DNA of 64,000 bases from positions 1 through 64,000 of the forward strand of contig NZ_BBME01000017.1 in NCBI RefSeq assembly GCF_000971395.1, in the 5' to 3' direction. A program made the position numbers and the translations under genes. The notes under the pieces were generated by a model that saw only the letters and a list, made by a program, of their open reading frames with translations, did no database searches and was not told the DNA's origin. Shown here in pieces: positions 17,368-26,286 of the stretch (position 1 is the stretch's first letter; the number at the start of each line of letters is the position of its first letter). The DNA is from Demequina iriomotensis (GTDB lineage Bacteria > Actinomycetota > Actinomycetes > Actinomycetales > Demequinaceae).

Positions 17368-18221
17368 GTCGTCTCCCCGTCCTCCGCCGCCAGGCCCGCG
17401 GCCTGCGAGGCGACGCCCAGCGCATCGTCCTCATCGAACTCCGCGGACACCTCGACCGCGGAGTCGCCGCCGGTCCAACGGACCGTCAGCTCGCCGAGGG
17501 AGCGTACCTGGTCGAAGGCGACCACGGCCTCCCGGAACAGCTCGAGCAGCGCGAGGAAGCGTGCGACCACCACGGCGGTGCTGCCCGCGTCGCGCGTGAG
17601 CGAGCGGAACGACACCGCGCCCTCGCGCTGGAGGCGCGTGGTGATGACCACGGCCTGCTCGCGCACGCTCACGGCGGGGTTGTGGAGGTGGGCGATGCTC
17701 ACGGTGGGCACGGCCTTGGGCTGGAGCGCGTGCGCCGCGAGCTGCGCGAGCATCTCCGGCGTCACGGTCCACACGAGCTCGGGCAGCAGCATCGCGAACT
17801 GCGGCTCCAGCGGAACGTCGCGCGGGACGCGACGGGGCGCGGCGAGCATCGTCTCGAAGGCCGCCGCCGCCTGCTTGAACGCGCGGTACTGGAGCAGCCG
17901 GGCGAAGAGGAGGTCGCGGGCCTCGAGCAGCTCGAGGTCCTCGACGTCGTCGACCTCGCCCTGCGGAAGCAGGCGCGCCGCCTTGAGGTCGAGCAGCGTC
18001 GCCGCGACCACCAGGAACTCGGAGGCCTGCGAGAGGTCCCAGTCGCCCTCGCGCGACGCGATGGTGGCGAGGAACTCGTCCGTGACGCGCGCGAGCGAGA
18101 CCTCGGTGATCTCGAGCTGATGCTTGGAGATCAGGCTCAGCAGCAGGTCGAACGGGCCCTCGAAGTTGTCGAGGTGGACCTCGAAGCCCCGCGGGGCGCC
18201 CTCGACCGCCTGCTCGGTCAC
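17364..18221 (-). CDS. scpA: Segregation and condensation protein ScpA
   Basis: Kleisin subunit that bridges the SMC heads, 285 aa. The N-terminal kleisin signature is FEVHLDNFEGPFDLLLSLI (about 13-31), followed by DEFLVVAATLLDLKAARLLP-like sequence near 75. A winged helix closes the protein (about 205-265: FRSLTRDAGSTAVVVARFLALLELF). I used the GTG at 18221, one base after the parA stop; the longer open frame upstream lies inside parA. The acidic C-terminal end includes a decamer copy (17421-17430). Confidence 0.94.
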   Translation of the reverse strand: MTEQAVEGAPRGFEVHLDNFEGPFDLLLSLISKHQLEITEVSLARVTDEFLATIASREGDWDLSQASEFLVVAATLLDLKAARLLPQGEVDDVEDLELLEARDLLFARLLQYRAFKQAAAAFETMLAAPRRVPRDVPLEPQFAMLLPELVWTVTPEMLAQLAAHALQPKAVPTVSIAHLHNPAVSVREQAVVITTRLQREGAVSFRSLTRDAGSTAVVVARFLALLELFREAVVAFDQVRSLGELTVRWTGGDSAVEVSAEFDEDDALGVASQAAGLAAEDGETT

Positions 18222-18222
18222 G

Positions 18223-19038
18223 CTACGCGGCGACCCCGCGCGCCACGAGCTCGCGCGCGAGCTGACGGTAGGCCTCGGCGCCGGCGTGCGCGGGGGCGAA
18301 CGACGTGATGGGCTCGGCCGCGACGGTGGCATCGGGGAACTTCACGGTGCGGTGGATCATCGTGTCGGTGACCCGGTCGCCGAACGCGTCGCGCACGCGC
18401 TCGACCACCTCCTGCGCGTGCAGGGTGCGGCCGTCGTACAGCGTGGGGACGATCGCGTCGATGGTGAGGCGCGTGTTGAGACGGTCCTGCACCTTGTTGA
18501 TGGTGTCGACCAGGAGCTTGACGCCGCGCATCGCGAAGTACTCGGACGCGAGCGGGATCACCACGCCGTGCGCCGCGACGAGCGCGTTGACAGTGAGCAG
18601 GCCGAGCGACGGCTGGCAGTCGATGAGGATCGCGTCGTAGTCGTCGAGGACCGGGCGCAGCGCACGCGCGAGGGCGCTCTCGCGCGCCACCTCGCCGACC
18701 AGCTGGACCTCGGCCGCCGAGAGGTCGATGTTCGCGGGCAGGAGGTCGAGCCCCGGCACCTTGGTCTCGAGGATGACCTCGCGCGTCGAGACGCCCGTCT
18801 CCATGAGGAGGTCGTAGACCGTGCGGTCGAGCGCGTCGGCGTTGATCCCGAGGCCCGCGGAGGCCGCGCCCTGGGGGTCGAAGTCGATGAGGAGGACCTT
18901 GCGCCCGTACTCCGCGAGGGCCGCGGCGAGGTTGACCGACGTGGTCGTCTTTCCCACGCCGCCCTTCTGGTTGCACAGCGCGACGACGCGCGCGGGACCG
19001 TGGCTGGGAAGGGGCTCGGGTGCAGGGAACTCGGTCAC
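18223..19038 (-). CDS. parA: ParA-family chromosome-partition ATPase
   Basis: Walker-type ATPase of 271 aa, related to Soj/ParA. The deviant Walker A KGGVGKTTT is near residue 26, the switch region DFDPQGAAS near 52, and IDCQPSLGLLT near 137. It is encoded directly before scpA, the usual place for the non-ori ParA of actinobacteria, and no parB is present. A role with ScpAB in segregation is inferred from the operon. The GTG at 19038 follows the xerD stop by 32 bases. Confidence 0.88.
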   Translation of the reverse strand: MTEFPAPEPLPSHGPARVVALCNQKGGVGKTTTSVNLAAALAEYGRKVLLIDFDPQGAASAGLGINADALDRTVYDLLMETGVSTREVILETKVPGLDLLPANIDLSAAEVQLVGEVARESALARALRPVLDDYDAILIDCQPSLGLLTVNALVAAHGVVIPLASEYFAMRGVKLLVDTINKVQDRLNTRLTIDAIVPTLYDGRTLHAQEVVERVRDAFGDRVTDTMIHRTVKFPDATVAAEPITSFAPAHAGAEAYRQLARELVARGVAA

Positions 19039-19070
19039 GCGCCAACCTTACCGCCCGGCGAGGACGGTCC

Positions 19071-19988
19071 TCAGCGGGCGCGCGGGTGCGTGGCGGCATA
19101 CACCTCGCGCAGCGTGTCGCGGGTCACGAGCGTGTAGATCTGGGTGGTCGTGACGGACGCATGGCCCAGCAGCTCCTGCACCACGCGGACGTCCGCGCCG
19201 CCGTTGAGCAGGTGCGTCGCGAACGAGTGACGGAGGGTGTGCGGCGAGACGTCGTCGACCCCCGCGCGCTCGGCCGCCGAGCGGAGGATCGCCCACGCGG
19301 ACTGTCGCGACAGCCGGCCGCCGCGCGTGTTGAGGAACAGCGCCGCGGTGCCAGCGCCCGCCTGCGCGTACGGCGCGCGGGCACGCACCAGGTAGGCCTC
19401 GAGCGCCTCGACGGCGTAGCCGCCGACCGGGACGATGCGCTCCTTGCGTCCCTTGCCGCGGAGCAGCACGGCCTCCTCCCCCGCCGCGAGCTCGACGTCG
19501 TCGACGTCGAGGCCGACGGCCTCCGAGATGCGGGCGCCCGTGGCGTAGACGAGCTCGAGCAGCGCGCGGTCCCTCAGCGGGGCGAGCCCGTCGCCAGCGC
19601 CGGCCTGGCCCAGGATGCGGGCGACCTCGTCGGTGCTGATCGCCTTGGGCAGGCGCTTGGGGATCGCGCGCGGCTTGACCTGGGCCGACGGATCGGCCTG
19701 GGTCCAGCCCTCGAGCACCGCGAACCGATGCCAGCCGCGCACCGCGACCACGGTGCGGGAAGCCGATGCGGGGGCCAGGGCCCGGCCCCCGTCCTCGCCC
19801 GAGCTGACGGCCTGGGCGAACGCGGCGACGTCCTCCCTCGCGACCTCGGCGAGATCGTCGAGACCGCGCGAGCCCAGGAAGGAGACGTAGCGGTCGAGGT
19901 CGCGGCGGTACGCGGCGACGGTGTTCGGGCTCAGCCCGCGCTCCACGGCGACGTGCGCCAGATAGGCGTCACGCTGCCGCGTCAGCAT
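19071..19988 (-). CDS. xerD: Tyrosine recombinase XerD
   Basis: Resolves chromosome dimers at dif; 305 aa, the normal XerD length. The N-terminal SAM-like domain covers about 1-105. The catalytic residues are complete: Arg in ATGARISEA near 163, Lys in [11 protein letters not shown], the [10 protein letters not shown] box near 250, His in [10 protein letters not shown] and the Tyr nucleophile in TQIYT. It lies in the xerD-parA-scpA-scpB order typical of actinobacteria. It is housekeeping and unlike the element integrase at the left edge. Confidence 0.94.
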   Translation of the reverse strand: MLTRQRDAYLAHVAVERGLSPNTVAAYRRDLDRYVSFLGSRGLDDLAEVAREDVAAFAQAVSSGEDGGRALAPASASRTVVAVRGWHRFAVLEGWTQADPSAQVKPRAIPKRLPKAISTDEVARILGQAGAGDGLAPLRDRALLELVYATGARISEAVGLDVDDVELAAGEEAVLLRGKGRKERIVPVGGYAVEALEAYLVRARAPYAQAGAGTAALFLNTRGGRLSRQSAWAILRSAAERAGVDDVSPHTLRHSFATHLLNGGADVRVVQELLGHASVTTTQIYTLVTRDTLREVYAATHPRAR

Positions 19989-19990
19989 CC

Positions 19991-20944
19991 TCAGCGGACC
20001 GCGAGGACGTCGGTGAGGAAGGGATCGACCATGATCGCGGCGAACACGATCGACAGGTACGTGATCGACGCGTGGAACAGGCGCATCTCCTTGAGCCGCT
20101 CCTCGCCGCGGCTGGAGCGCAGGTAGAGCGACACGCAGCCCCACAGGAACCACGCGCCGGCGGCGGCAGCCGCGGCGACGTAGACCCACGTCATGCCCGC
20201 GACCCACGCGAGCGCGAGGCTCGTCGCGACCATCGCGGCGGCGTAGCCGACCATCTCGATCGCGACCTTGCGCACGGGCGCGACCACGGGGAGCATCGGC
20301 ACGCGGGCCTGCTCGTAGTCGCCCTTGAACTTCATCGACAGCGGCCAGTAGTGCGGCGGCGTCCAGAAGAAGATGATGAGGAACAGCAGGAACGGCGTCC
20401 AGGACAGCTCCTGCGTGACGGCCGCCCAGCCGATCAGCACCGGCATGCAGCCCGCCATGCCGCCCCACACGATGTTCTGCGCGGTGCGGCGCTTGAGGAT
20501 CATCGTGTAGACCACGGCGTAGCCGAAGATCGCGACCACGTTGAGGACGGCGGCGAGCGGCGAGCCGACCACGAGCCAGAACCACAGGGTCGAGACCACG
20601 GACAGCACCCACGCGAAGATGAGCGCGCCGCGCGGCGACGCCGCGCCGGTGACGAGCGGGCGCCGGCGCGTGCGCTTCATCACCGCGTCGATGTCGCGGT
20701 CGAGGTAGCTGTTGAACACCTGCGCGCCGCCCGCCGAGAGCGCACCGCCCACGAGGGTGCCCACCAGGAGCCCCAGCGACGGCCAGCCGTCGGCGGCGAG
20801 CACCATGGTCGGGATGGTGGTGACGAGCAGCAGCTCGATGATCCGCGGCTTGGTCAGCGCGACGTACGCGCGCACCACCGACGCCACCGAGCGGGAGGCC
20901 GCGGCGGGCGCGGCGGCATGGGCCTCGGTGGTGGCGATCGGCAT
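19991..20944 (-). CDS. ctaB: Protoheme IX farnesyltransferase
   Basis: UbiA-family integral membrane prenyltransferase that makes heme O for cytochrome oxidase, 317 aa with about nine helices. The first Asp-rich motif is [15 protein letters not shown] near 92. The second conserved loop is [15 protein letters not shown] near 202, preceded by [11 protein letters not shown] chose ATG 20944; a GTG at 21001 is in frame. A TACACT -10-like hexamer ends 6 bases before the ATG, which would fit a leaderless transcript and favours the shorter form. No other cytochrome oxidase gene is nearby. It ends 2 bases before xerD begins. Confidence 0.92.
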   Translation of the reverse strand: MPIATTEAHAAAPAAASRSVASVVRAYVALTKPRIIELLLVTTIPTMVLAADGWPSLGLLVGTLVGGALSAGGAQVFNSYLDRDIDAVMKRTRRRPLVTGAASPRGALIFAWVLSVVSTLWFWLVVGSPLAAVLNVVAIFGYAVVYTMILKRRTAQNIVWGGMAGCMPVLIGWAAVTQELSWTPFLLFLIIFFWTPPHYWPLSMKFKGDYEQARVPMLPVVAPVRKVAIEMVGYAAAMVATSLALAWVAGMTWVYVAAAAAAGAWFLWGCVSLYLRSSRGEERLKEMRLFHASITYLSIVFAAIMVDPFLTDVLAVR

Positions 20945-20997
20945 GCGGACAAGTGTAGCCGCGCGGACCGGGACCAGGGTCCGTGGCGCGGGGACGC

Positions 20998-21939
20998 TCA
21001 CCCGGTCGGATGAAGCCCGACCCGCTCGCTCCAGGTGTCGACCGTGGCGTCCTCGATCGTCAGCTCGTAGACCGCCTCGAGGGCCGCCTCCTCCTCGGTC
21101 ATGCCGTCGCTGAAGCCGGGCACGCGCGCGTCGAAGAGCGCGGCCACGTCTGCGAACGCGACCTCGGCGCGCCGGATGCTCGCCCGCGTGCTCGTGATGG
21201 TCGCGCCGGCGTCCGTCGGGACCGTCACCACGGCGATGCGGCCCGTGTCGAGCTCACCCTCCTTGGTCCCCTGCGGCGAGCGCGTCACGTACCAGGTGCC
21301 GGGACGGTCGGTGGTGACGAAGCGCATGAGCCGGCTCACGGGCTGGCCGTCGTCGTCCACGCTCGAGAGCACCAGGACCGACGCACGGCTCGCGACGTCC
21401 GCGAAGAGCGCCGCCGCCCGGTCCGCGAAGATGTCGCCCTTGCGACGGCTCGTCTCCTTGGCGTACGCGAGCGCCTCGCCCACCGAGTCGAAGCGGCCCG
21501 TCTCGATGAAGGAGAGGATCTGAGGGACGTACGCCGCGACGTCCTCGTCACGGTAGTAGAACTCGAGCCACCGGCGCCCCGCGTGCAGGTCGCCGCTGTA
21601 CTTGTCGCGGAGCCGCTGCGCCTTGCGCGCCACCAGCCGCCGGCCCCACGGGCGTCGCAGCAGCTCGCGGCCCGCCGTCACCCCGAGCGCGCCGGCGACG
21701 GCCACGCTCACGAGCCCCAGCAGCCACCACGCGGGACGCGTGGGGAAGGTCGACACCGCCGCCGCGTAGAGCGCGACGTCGAGCACCACCACCGCCGCGA
21801 CCACGGCCGCGACGACGAGCGTCTCGTAGCGCTTGAGCTCGAACTGCATCGAGGATGTCGCGCGCTGGCGTCGCTTGAGATGGAGCTGGCGCTGCTCCAT
21901 CTCCGCGACGACGGCCTGGTCCTCCCGAGACAGCGCCAT
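20998..21939 (-). CDS. Membrane protein with C-terminal pyridoxamine-oxidase-like flavin domain
   Basis: 313 aa, unusual architecture. A charged N-terminal stretch (1-30) is followed by two hydrophobic helices (about 35-57 and 65-88) and a basic linker. The second half (about 165-290) resembles the FMN-binding split barrel of general-stress/pyridoxamine-oxidase proteins: [30 protein letters not shown] and [15 protein letters not shown]. It starts one base inside the stop of the PgaD-like gene (TGATG) and is last in the glycosyltransferase operon. Flavin binding is inferred and the role is unknown. It may tether a redox or sensor domain to a polysaccharide synthase. Confidence 0.65.
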   Translation of the reverse strand: MALSREDQAVVAEMEQRQLHLKRRQRATSSMQFELKRYETLVVAAVVAAVVVLDVALYAAAVSTFPTRPAWWLLGLVSVAVAGALGVTAGRELLRRPWGRRLVARKAQRLRDKYSGDLHAGRRWLEFYYRDEDVAAYVPQILSFIETGRFDSVGEALAYAKETSRRKGDIFADRAAALFADVASRASVLVLSSVDDDGQPVSRLMRFVTTDRPGTWYVTRSPQGTKEGELDTGRIAVVTVPTDAGATITSTRASIRRAEVAFADVAALFDARVPGFSDGMTEEEAALEAVYELTIEDATVDTWSERVGLHPTG

Positions 21940-22448
21940 CAGTCCACCCCGTAGGTGCGGTAGCGGCTGCGCAGCTCGTAGGTCTCGATGTCGCTGTGGC
22001 CCTCGACGCGGATCGCCCGCTGCGCGTGGCGCAGCTCCTCGGGGCCGAACTTCTCGGCGTACCAGTCGCCCGCGAGCTCGAGCCGGAGCGCCAGGCGCTC
22101 CTCGTCGTACGTGGTGATGCGCGCGCGGCGCTTCGCCTGCACGCGGTCGACGATGTGCAGGACGAGGAAAAAGACCAGGTAGAACACGAGGATCAGCGCG
22201 AGGAAGCTCAGCGCGACCTCCCAGATGACGAAGCCCTCGTGGTAGCCCCACCACCCCCGGTCCGGATCGTCGCGGTAGTAGAGCGAGGACGCGGTGATGA
22301 CGATCGGCAGCAGCGCGAGGATCCAGGTCGCCACCACCGCGAGCAGCTGCCCGACGGGTCGCAGGCTGCGCCAGCGGGTGAAGAACCAGTCGACGGTCAC
22401 CTCTCTCTCGTCGACCGTGTGCAACCTGTAGTCGCGACCCTCGGTCAT
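21939..22448 (-). CDS. Small two-helix membrane protein, possible PgaD-like partner
   Basis: 169 aa with two membrane helices (about 31-53 and 70-97) and a soluble, Arg-rich C-terminal part that contains no motif I recognise. It lies between and overlaps both neighbours: ATGA with the glycosyltransferase stop and TGATG with the flavin-domain gene. In PNAG systems, the processive glycosyltransferase PgaC works with the two-helix protein PgaD. Size, topology and position fit that role, but sequence similarity is not evident, so the assignment is by context. Confidence 0.5.
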   Translation of the reverse strand: MTEGRDYRLHTVDEREVTVDWFFTRWRSLRPVGQLLAVVATWILALLPIVITASSLYYRDDPDRGWWGYHEGFVIWEVALSFLALILVFYLVFFLVLHIVDRVQAKRRARITTYDEERLALRLELAGDWYAEKFGPEELRHAQRAIRVEGHSDIETYELRSRYRTYGVD

Positions 22449-23767
22449 GACGTCCCTCCCGGCGTCTCGTGAGGTTGTTGGAGGCTGGACGATCGCTCCG
22501 GGGACTTCCACGTCCCGCCGTCGCGCTGGGACCACGTCTTCGCGAGCGACGGGATGAGCTCCCAGGCGACGGTCCAGGTGTTCACCATCCAGTAGCCGAG
22601 CAGGTAGAGCGGACCGAACGCCACGTACTTGAGGGTCCTCCCCCGATCGTTGTAGAGCGAGGCGAGCGTGAGCTGGGCCAGCCCGATCACCATCTGCAGG
22701 GAGACGAAGATGCCGGCCATGTACCAGGTGTGCCAGAACCTCTCCCAGTCGCCGGAGACGGCGAAGAAACCCTGGGTGAGGAGGAAGATCGCGAGGGTGA
22801 TCCAGTAGATCAGGCTCCACACCACCGAGATCGTGTAGTCCGCGACCACCGGCATCATGCGGAAGTTCCGCAGCGGATGCTTGAGAAGCTTGGGCCCCTT
22901 GCTCGCGAGCACGCGGACGCCGCCCGCCGACCACCGATGCCGCTGCTTCACCAGCGAGCGCAGCTGCTCGGGGACGTCGAGGAAGAACCTGATGTGGGGC
23001 GCGAACGTCGCCCGCCACCCGGCGGTCTGCATGTCCCACGCGATCGCGATGTCCTCCGTGGGCTGCTCGGCATGCCACCCGCCGATGTCGAGCACCGCCT
23101 GCCGGCGGTACATCGTGTTGGCGCCGGAGAAGGCGAACAGCGCGCCGTAGGCGAGCTGGCCGCGCTTGATGAGGCCGATGATGGAGTTGAGCTCGTTCTG
23201 CTGCGCCTCGGCGGTCAGCGTGGTGCGGTTGGCCGCGAGCATGTTGCCCGTCACGGCCCCCAGGTTGTGCCCGCCCTCGCGCTCGAAGTAGCTGAGGTAC
23301 TGCCAGATCGCGTCCGGGTTGGGCTTGGTGTCGGCGTCGTTGCAGAGCAGGAAGTCGCCCTTGGCGTACGCGAGCGCGCAGTTGAGGCCGTGGGCCTTGC
23401 CGCGGTTGTTGACGATGGTGACGGTCCGCAGGTTGTCGAACTCCTCCTGAAGCGCGACGAGGATCTCCGCCGTCCGGTCGGTCGAGGCGTCGTCGACCAC
23501 CATGATCTCGTACCTGTCCGGCGGATAGTTGAGGGTCCCCACGAGGTAGCGGATGGTGCCCTCGATCGACGCCTCCTCGTTGTGCGCCGGGATCAGGATC
23601 GTGACGAACGGCTCGCCGTGCTCGAGGGGCCGGGGCCTGTCACGCCTCTCCGACAGCACGCGGTAGTAGAAGCTCGACACCAGGAAGCCGAGGCCGCCGA
23701 CGATCGGGTACGACACGAGGATGAAGATGAGCAGCAGCTCGAACCATCCGCCGGGCGTCTCCGGCAT
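22445..23767 (-). CDS. Processive family-2 glycosyltransferase, PgaC/IcaA-like
   Basis: Membrane synthase of a beta-linked polysaccharide, 440 aa. An N-terminal helix (about 9-32) precedes the GT-A domain. DDAST is near 95, DAD (metal binding) near 146, TED (catalytic base) near 240 and the processivity motif Q-x-x-RW (KQRHRW) near 281. Three or four helices follow. These motifs fit poly-N-acetylglucosamine or related synthases rather than simple transferases. GGGGAGG precedes the ATG at 23767. It leads an operon with two small membrane proteins. The actual polymer cannot be told; no deacetylase or exporter gene is nearby. Confidence 0.82.
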   Translation of the reverse strand: MPETPGGWFELLLIFILVSYPIVGGLGFLVSSFYYRVLSERRDRPRPLEHGEPFVTILIPAHNEEASIEGTIRYLVGTLNYPPDRYEIMVVDDASTDRTAEILVALQEEFDNLRTVTIVNNRGKAHGLNCALAYAKGDFLLCNDADTKPNPDAIWQYLSYFEREGGHNLGAVTGNMLAANRTTLTAEAQQNELNSIIGLIKRGQLAYGALFAFSGANTMYRRQAVLDIGGWHAEQPTEDIAIAWDMQTAGWRATFAPHIRFFLDVPEQLRSLVKQRHRWSAGGVRVLASKGPKLLKHPLRNFRMMPVVADYTISVVWSLIYWITLAIFLLTQGFFAVSGDWERFWHTWYMAGIFVSLQMVIGLAQLTLASLYNDRGRTLKYVAFGPLYLLGYWMVNTWTVAWELIPSLAKTWSQRDGGTWKSPERSSSLQQPHETPGGTS

Positions 23768-23941
23768 GCGGGCCTCCCCGATCGGTGTCCTTGTCCCCTC
23801 CGTTCGACGGTAACCCCGCATCGGCGCCGCCACACCGCGACCTCGGTCCCAGGGCGGATCAACGCAATGTGAACGTCCTACAAAGCTATGACGCACAGGT
23901 AGGCTGGCCCGCGTACCCGCCAACAGTCGAGGGAGACACCT

Positions 23942-26005
23942 GTGACCATCAACTGGACCGACACGGACCGTCGCGCAGTCGACACGCTTCGCGTCCTCGC
24001 CGCCGACGCCGTCGAGAAGGTCGGCAACGGCCATCCCGGCACCGCGATCTCGCTGGCGCCCGCCGCGTACCTGCTCTTCCAGAACGTCATGCGCCACGAC
24101 CCGTCCGACTCGCACTGGCTGGGTCGCGACCGGTTCGTGCTGTCCGCCGGCCACTCGTCGCTGACGCTCTACCTCCAGCTCTTCGCCTCGGGCTACAACC
24201 TGGGCCTCGACGACCTCAAGGCGCTGCGCACCGAGGGCTCGCTCACCCCGGGCCACCCCGAGTACGGCCACACCGACGGCGTCGAGATCACCACCGGCCC
24301 GCTGGGCACCGGCATCGCCTCCTCCGTGGGCATGGCTATGGCGGCCCGCCGCGAGCGCGGCCTGCTCGACCCCGACGCGGCCCCCGGCACCTCGCCGTTC
24401 GACCACTTCGTCTACGTCATCGCCGGCGACGGCTGCCTCCAGGAGGGCGTGGCGCACGAGGCCTCGGCCCTCGCCGGCACGCAGGAGCTGGGCAACCTCA
24501 TCGTCATCTGGGACGACAACAAGATCTCGATCGAGCACGAGACCGACATCTCGTTCACCGAGGACGTGCTCGGCCGCTACGAGGCCTACGGCTGGCACAC
24601 CCAGTCCGTCTCGTGGGTCAAGGACGGCGGCTACGAGGAGGACCCGCAGGCCCTCTTCGACGCGATCGAGGCCGCGAAGGCCGAGACCGGCAAGCCCTCG
24701 ATCATCGCGCTGTCGACCATCATCGGCTGGCCGTCGCCCACCAAGCAGAACTCGGGCGGCGTGCACGGCTCGGCGCTCGGCGCCGCCGAGGTCGCGGGCC
24801 TCAAGGAGGTGCTCGGCTTCGACCCCGAGCAGTCCTTCGCGGTCGAGCCCGAGGTCCTCGCCCACATGCACCAGGTCAAGGAGCGCGGCCAGGCCGCCCA
24901 CTCCGAGTGGAACGCCCAGTTCTCGCGCTGGGAGGCCGAGAACCCCGAGCGCGCCGCGCTGCTGTCGCGCCTGGTCACCCGCTCCCTCCCCGAGGGCTGG
25001 GACGATGCGCTGCCCACCTTCGAGCCCGGCGCCAAGGTCGCGACGCGCGCCGCGTCCGGCAAGGTGCTCACGGCGCTCGCGCCCGTGCTGCCCGAGCTGT
25101 GGGGCGGCTCGGCCGACCTGGCCGGCTCGAACAACACCACGATGGACGGCGAGCCCTCGTTCCTCCCGCCGCGCCGCTCGACCCACTCGTACCCCGACGG
25201 CCAGTGGTACGGCCGCACGCTGCACTTCGGCATCCGCGAGTTCGGCATGGGCGCGATCATGAACGGCATCACGCTGCACGGCCTGACCCGCGTGTACGGC
25301 GGCACCTTCCTGGTGTTCTCCGACTACATGCGCGCCTCGGTCCGTCTCGCCGCGCTCATGCAGATCCCCACCACGTTCGTGTGGACGCACGACTCGGTGG
25401 GCCTGGGCGAGGACGGCCCGACGCACCAGCCCATCGAGCACGTCGCGACGCTCCGCGCGATCCCCGGCCTCGACGTGATCCGCCCCGCGGACGCGAACGA
25501 GACGGCGGCGGCGTGGAAGGCGATCCTCGAGACCACGGACCGCCCCTCGGCGATCATCCTGTCGCGTCAGAACCTCCCGGTCCTCGAGGGCACCTCGACC
25601 GAGGGCGTCCTCAAGGGCGCGTACGTGCTCGCGGGCGCCGACGAGGACGCCGACGTGGTCATCATCGCCACCGGCTCGGAGGTCTCGGTGGCCGTCGAGG
25701 CGCGCGAGCTCCTTGCGGCCGACGGCGTCAAGGCCCGCGTGGTCTCCATGCCGTCGCGTGAGCGCTTCGCCCGCCAGGACGCCGAGTACCGCGAGAGCGT
25801 GCTTCCCGCCGCCCTCAAGGCGCGCGTGTCCGTCGAGGCCGGCTCGGCCCTCGGCTGGCGCGAGGTCGTCGGCGACGCGGGTCGCACCGTGTCGGTCGAC
25901 CACTTCGGCGAGTCCGCGGACGGCGCGCTGCTGCTCAAGAAGTACGGCTTCAACGCGGAGAACGTCGCCGCGGTCGCCCGCGAGTCGATCGCGGCCGCTG
26001 GCTGA
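23942..26005 (+). CDS. tkt: Transketolase
   Basis: Thiamine-diphosphate enzyme of the pentose phosphate pathway, 687 aa, full length. The N-terminal His is in VGNGHPGTAISLAP near 27. The TPP/metal motif is AGDGCLQEG...IWDDN near 160-187, and HFGIREFGMGA carries the catalytic Glu near 426. The GTG start at 23942 follows GAGGGA. The usual actinobacterial order is tkt-tal-pgi/zwf-opcA-pgl; here transaldolase is missing and a palindromic repeat lies before zwf. A decamer copy begins at the stop codon boundary (26006). Confidence 0.97.
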   Translation: MTINWTDTDRRAVDTLRVLAADAVEKVGNGHPGTAISLAPAAYLLFQNVMRHDPSDSHWLGRDRFVLSAGHSSLTLYLQLFASGYNLGLDDLKALRTEGSLTPGHPEYGHTDGVEITTGPLGTGIASSVGMAMAARRERGLLDPDAAPGTSPFDHFVYVIAGDGCLQEGVAHEASALAGTQELGNLIVIWDDNKISIEHETDISFTEDVLGRYEAYGWHTQSVSWVKDGGYEEDPQALFDAIEAAKAETGKPSIIALSTIIGWPSPTKQNSGGVHGSALGAAEVAGLKEVLGFDPEQSFAVEPEVLAHMHQVKERGQAAHSEWNAQFSRWEAENPERAALLSRLVTRSLPEGWDDALPTFEPGAKVATRAASGKVLTALAPVLPELWGGSADLAGSNNTTMDGEPSFLPPRRSTHSYPDGQWYGRTLHFGIREFGMGAIMNGITLHGLTRVYGGTFLVFSDYMRASVRLAALMQIPTTFVWTHDSVGLGEDGPTHQPIEHVATLRAIPGLDVIRPADANETAAAWKAILETTDRPSAIILSRQNLPVLEGTSTEGVLKGAYVLAGADEDADVVIIATGSEVSVAVEARELLAADGVKARVVSMPSRERFARQDAEYRESVLPAALKARVSVEAGSALGWREVVGDAGRTVSVDHFGESADGALLLKKYGFNAENVAAVARESIAAAG

Positions 26006-26015
26006 CGCATCGTCC
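26006..26015 (-). repeat. Copy of the iterated decamer directly after tkt
   Basis: CGCATCGTCC starts at the base after the tkt stop codon and ends 5 bases before the terminator stem. It is intergenic, so it is not explained by codon choice. Confidence 0.7.
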
Positions 26016-26020
26016 CTACC

Positions 26021-26056
26021 GGAAGGGGGTCTCGGCTGCGGCCGAGGCCCCCTTCC
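26021..26056 (+). terminator. Terminator hairpin of tkt
   Basis: Two 16-base arms (26021-26036 and 26041-26056) pair with one G-U wobble around the loop TGCG, 15 bases past the stop. No T run follows, as is common in high-GC genomes. Confidence 0.8.
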
Positions 26057-26082
26057 GCGTCCCACCCCTCCCCCCGCCGCCC

Positions 26083-26177
26083 GACACTGACAACGGAGTT
26101 CGAGGCGACACGCCGTGGACTCGGGCACGATGCGCCGGTCACGCCGGCGTGTCGGGCCGGATTCCGTTGTGGCTGTC
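26083..26177. repeat. Palindromic intergenic repeat, copy 1
   Basis: About 95 bases of nested inverted repeat. The outer arms (26083-26102 and 26158-26177) share GACA and ACAACGGA. The inner arms CGACACGCCG/CGGCGTGTCG (26106-26115 and 26145-26154) are perfect. C-rich and G-rich flanks (from about 26062, to about 26189) extend the symmetry. The left half is nearly identical to the copy at 29460-29553. The two copies bracket zwf-opcA-pgl. Confidence 0.85.
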
Positions 26178-26286
26178 AGGGAGGGTGGGCGTCTCACCAG
26201 GTGGCGCCCGCGCATCGTGCCGTCGCCATAGGATGGCCGGAGCATCGCTGCCGCCCCTTCGATGTCCCCCCTGGAAGGTCTCTCGA

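Noticed and set aside
19071-19988. XerD as part of the integrated element
   Set aside because: It has all XerD features and lies in the conserved xerD-parA-scpAB order, 18 kb from the element's own integrase.
23877-23905. tkt promoter with TAGGCT at 23900-23905
   Set aside because: The -10-like hexamer is good but no -35 element is visible at 16-18 bases, so I did not annotate it.
23768-26245. Minus-strand open frame extending upstream of the glycosyltransferase through tkt
   Set aside because: It lies antisense to transketolase, and the ATG at 23767 has a strong ribosome site and the correct family N-terminus.
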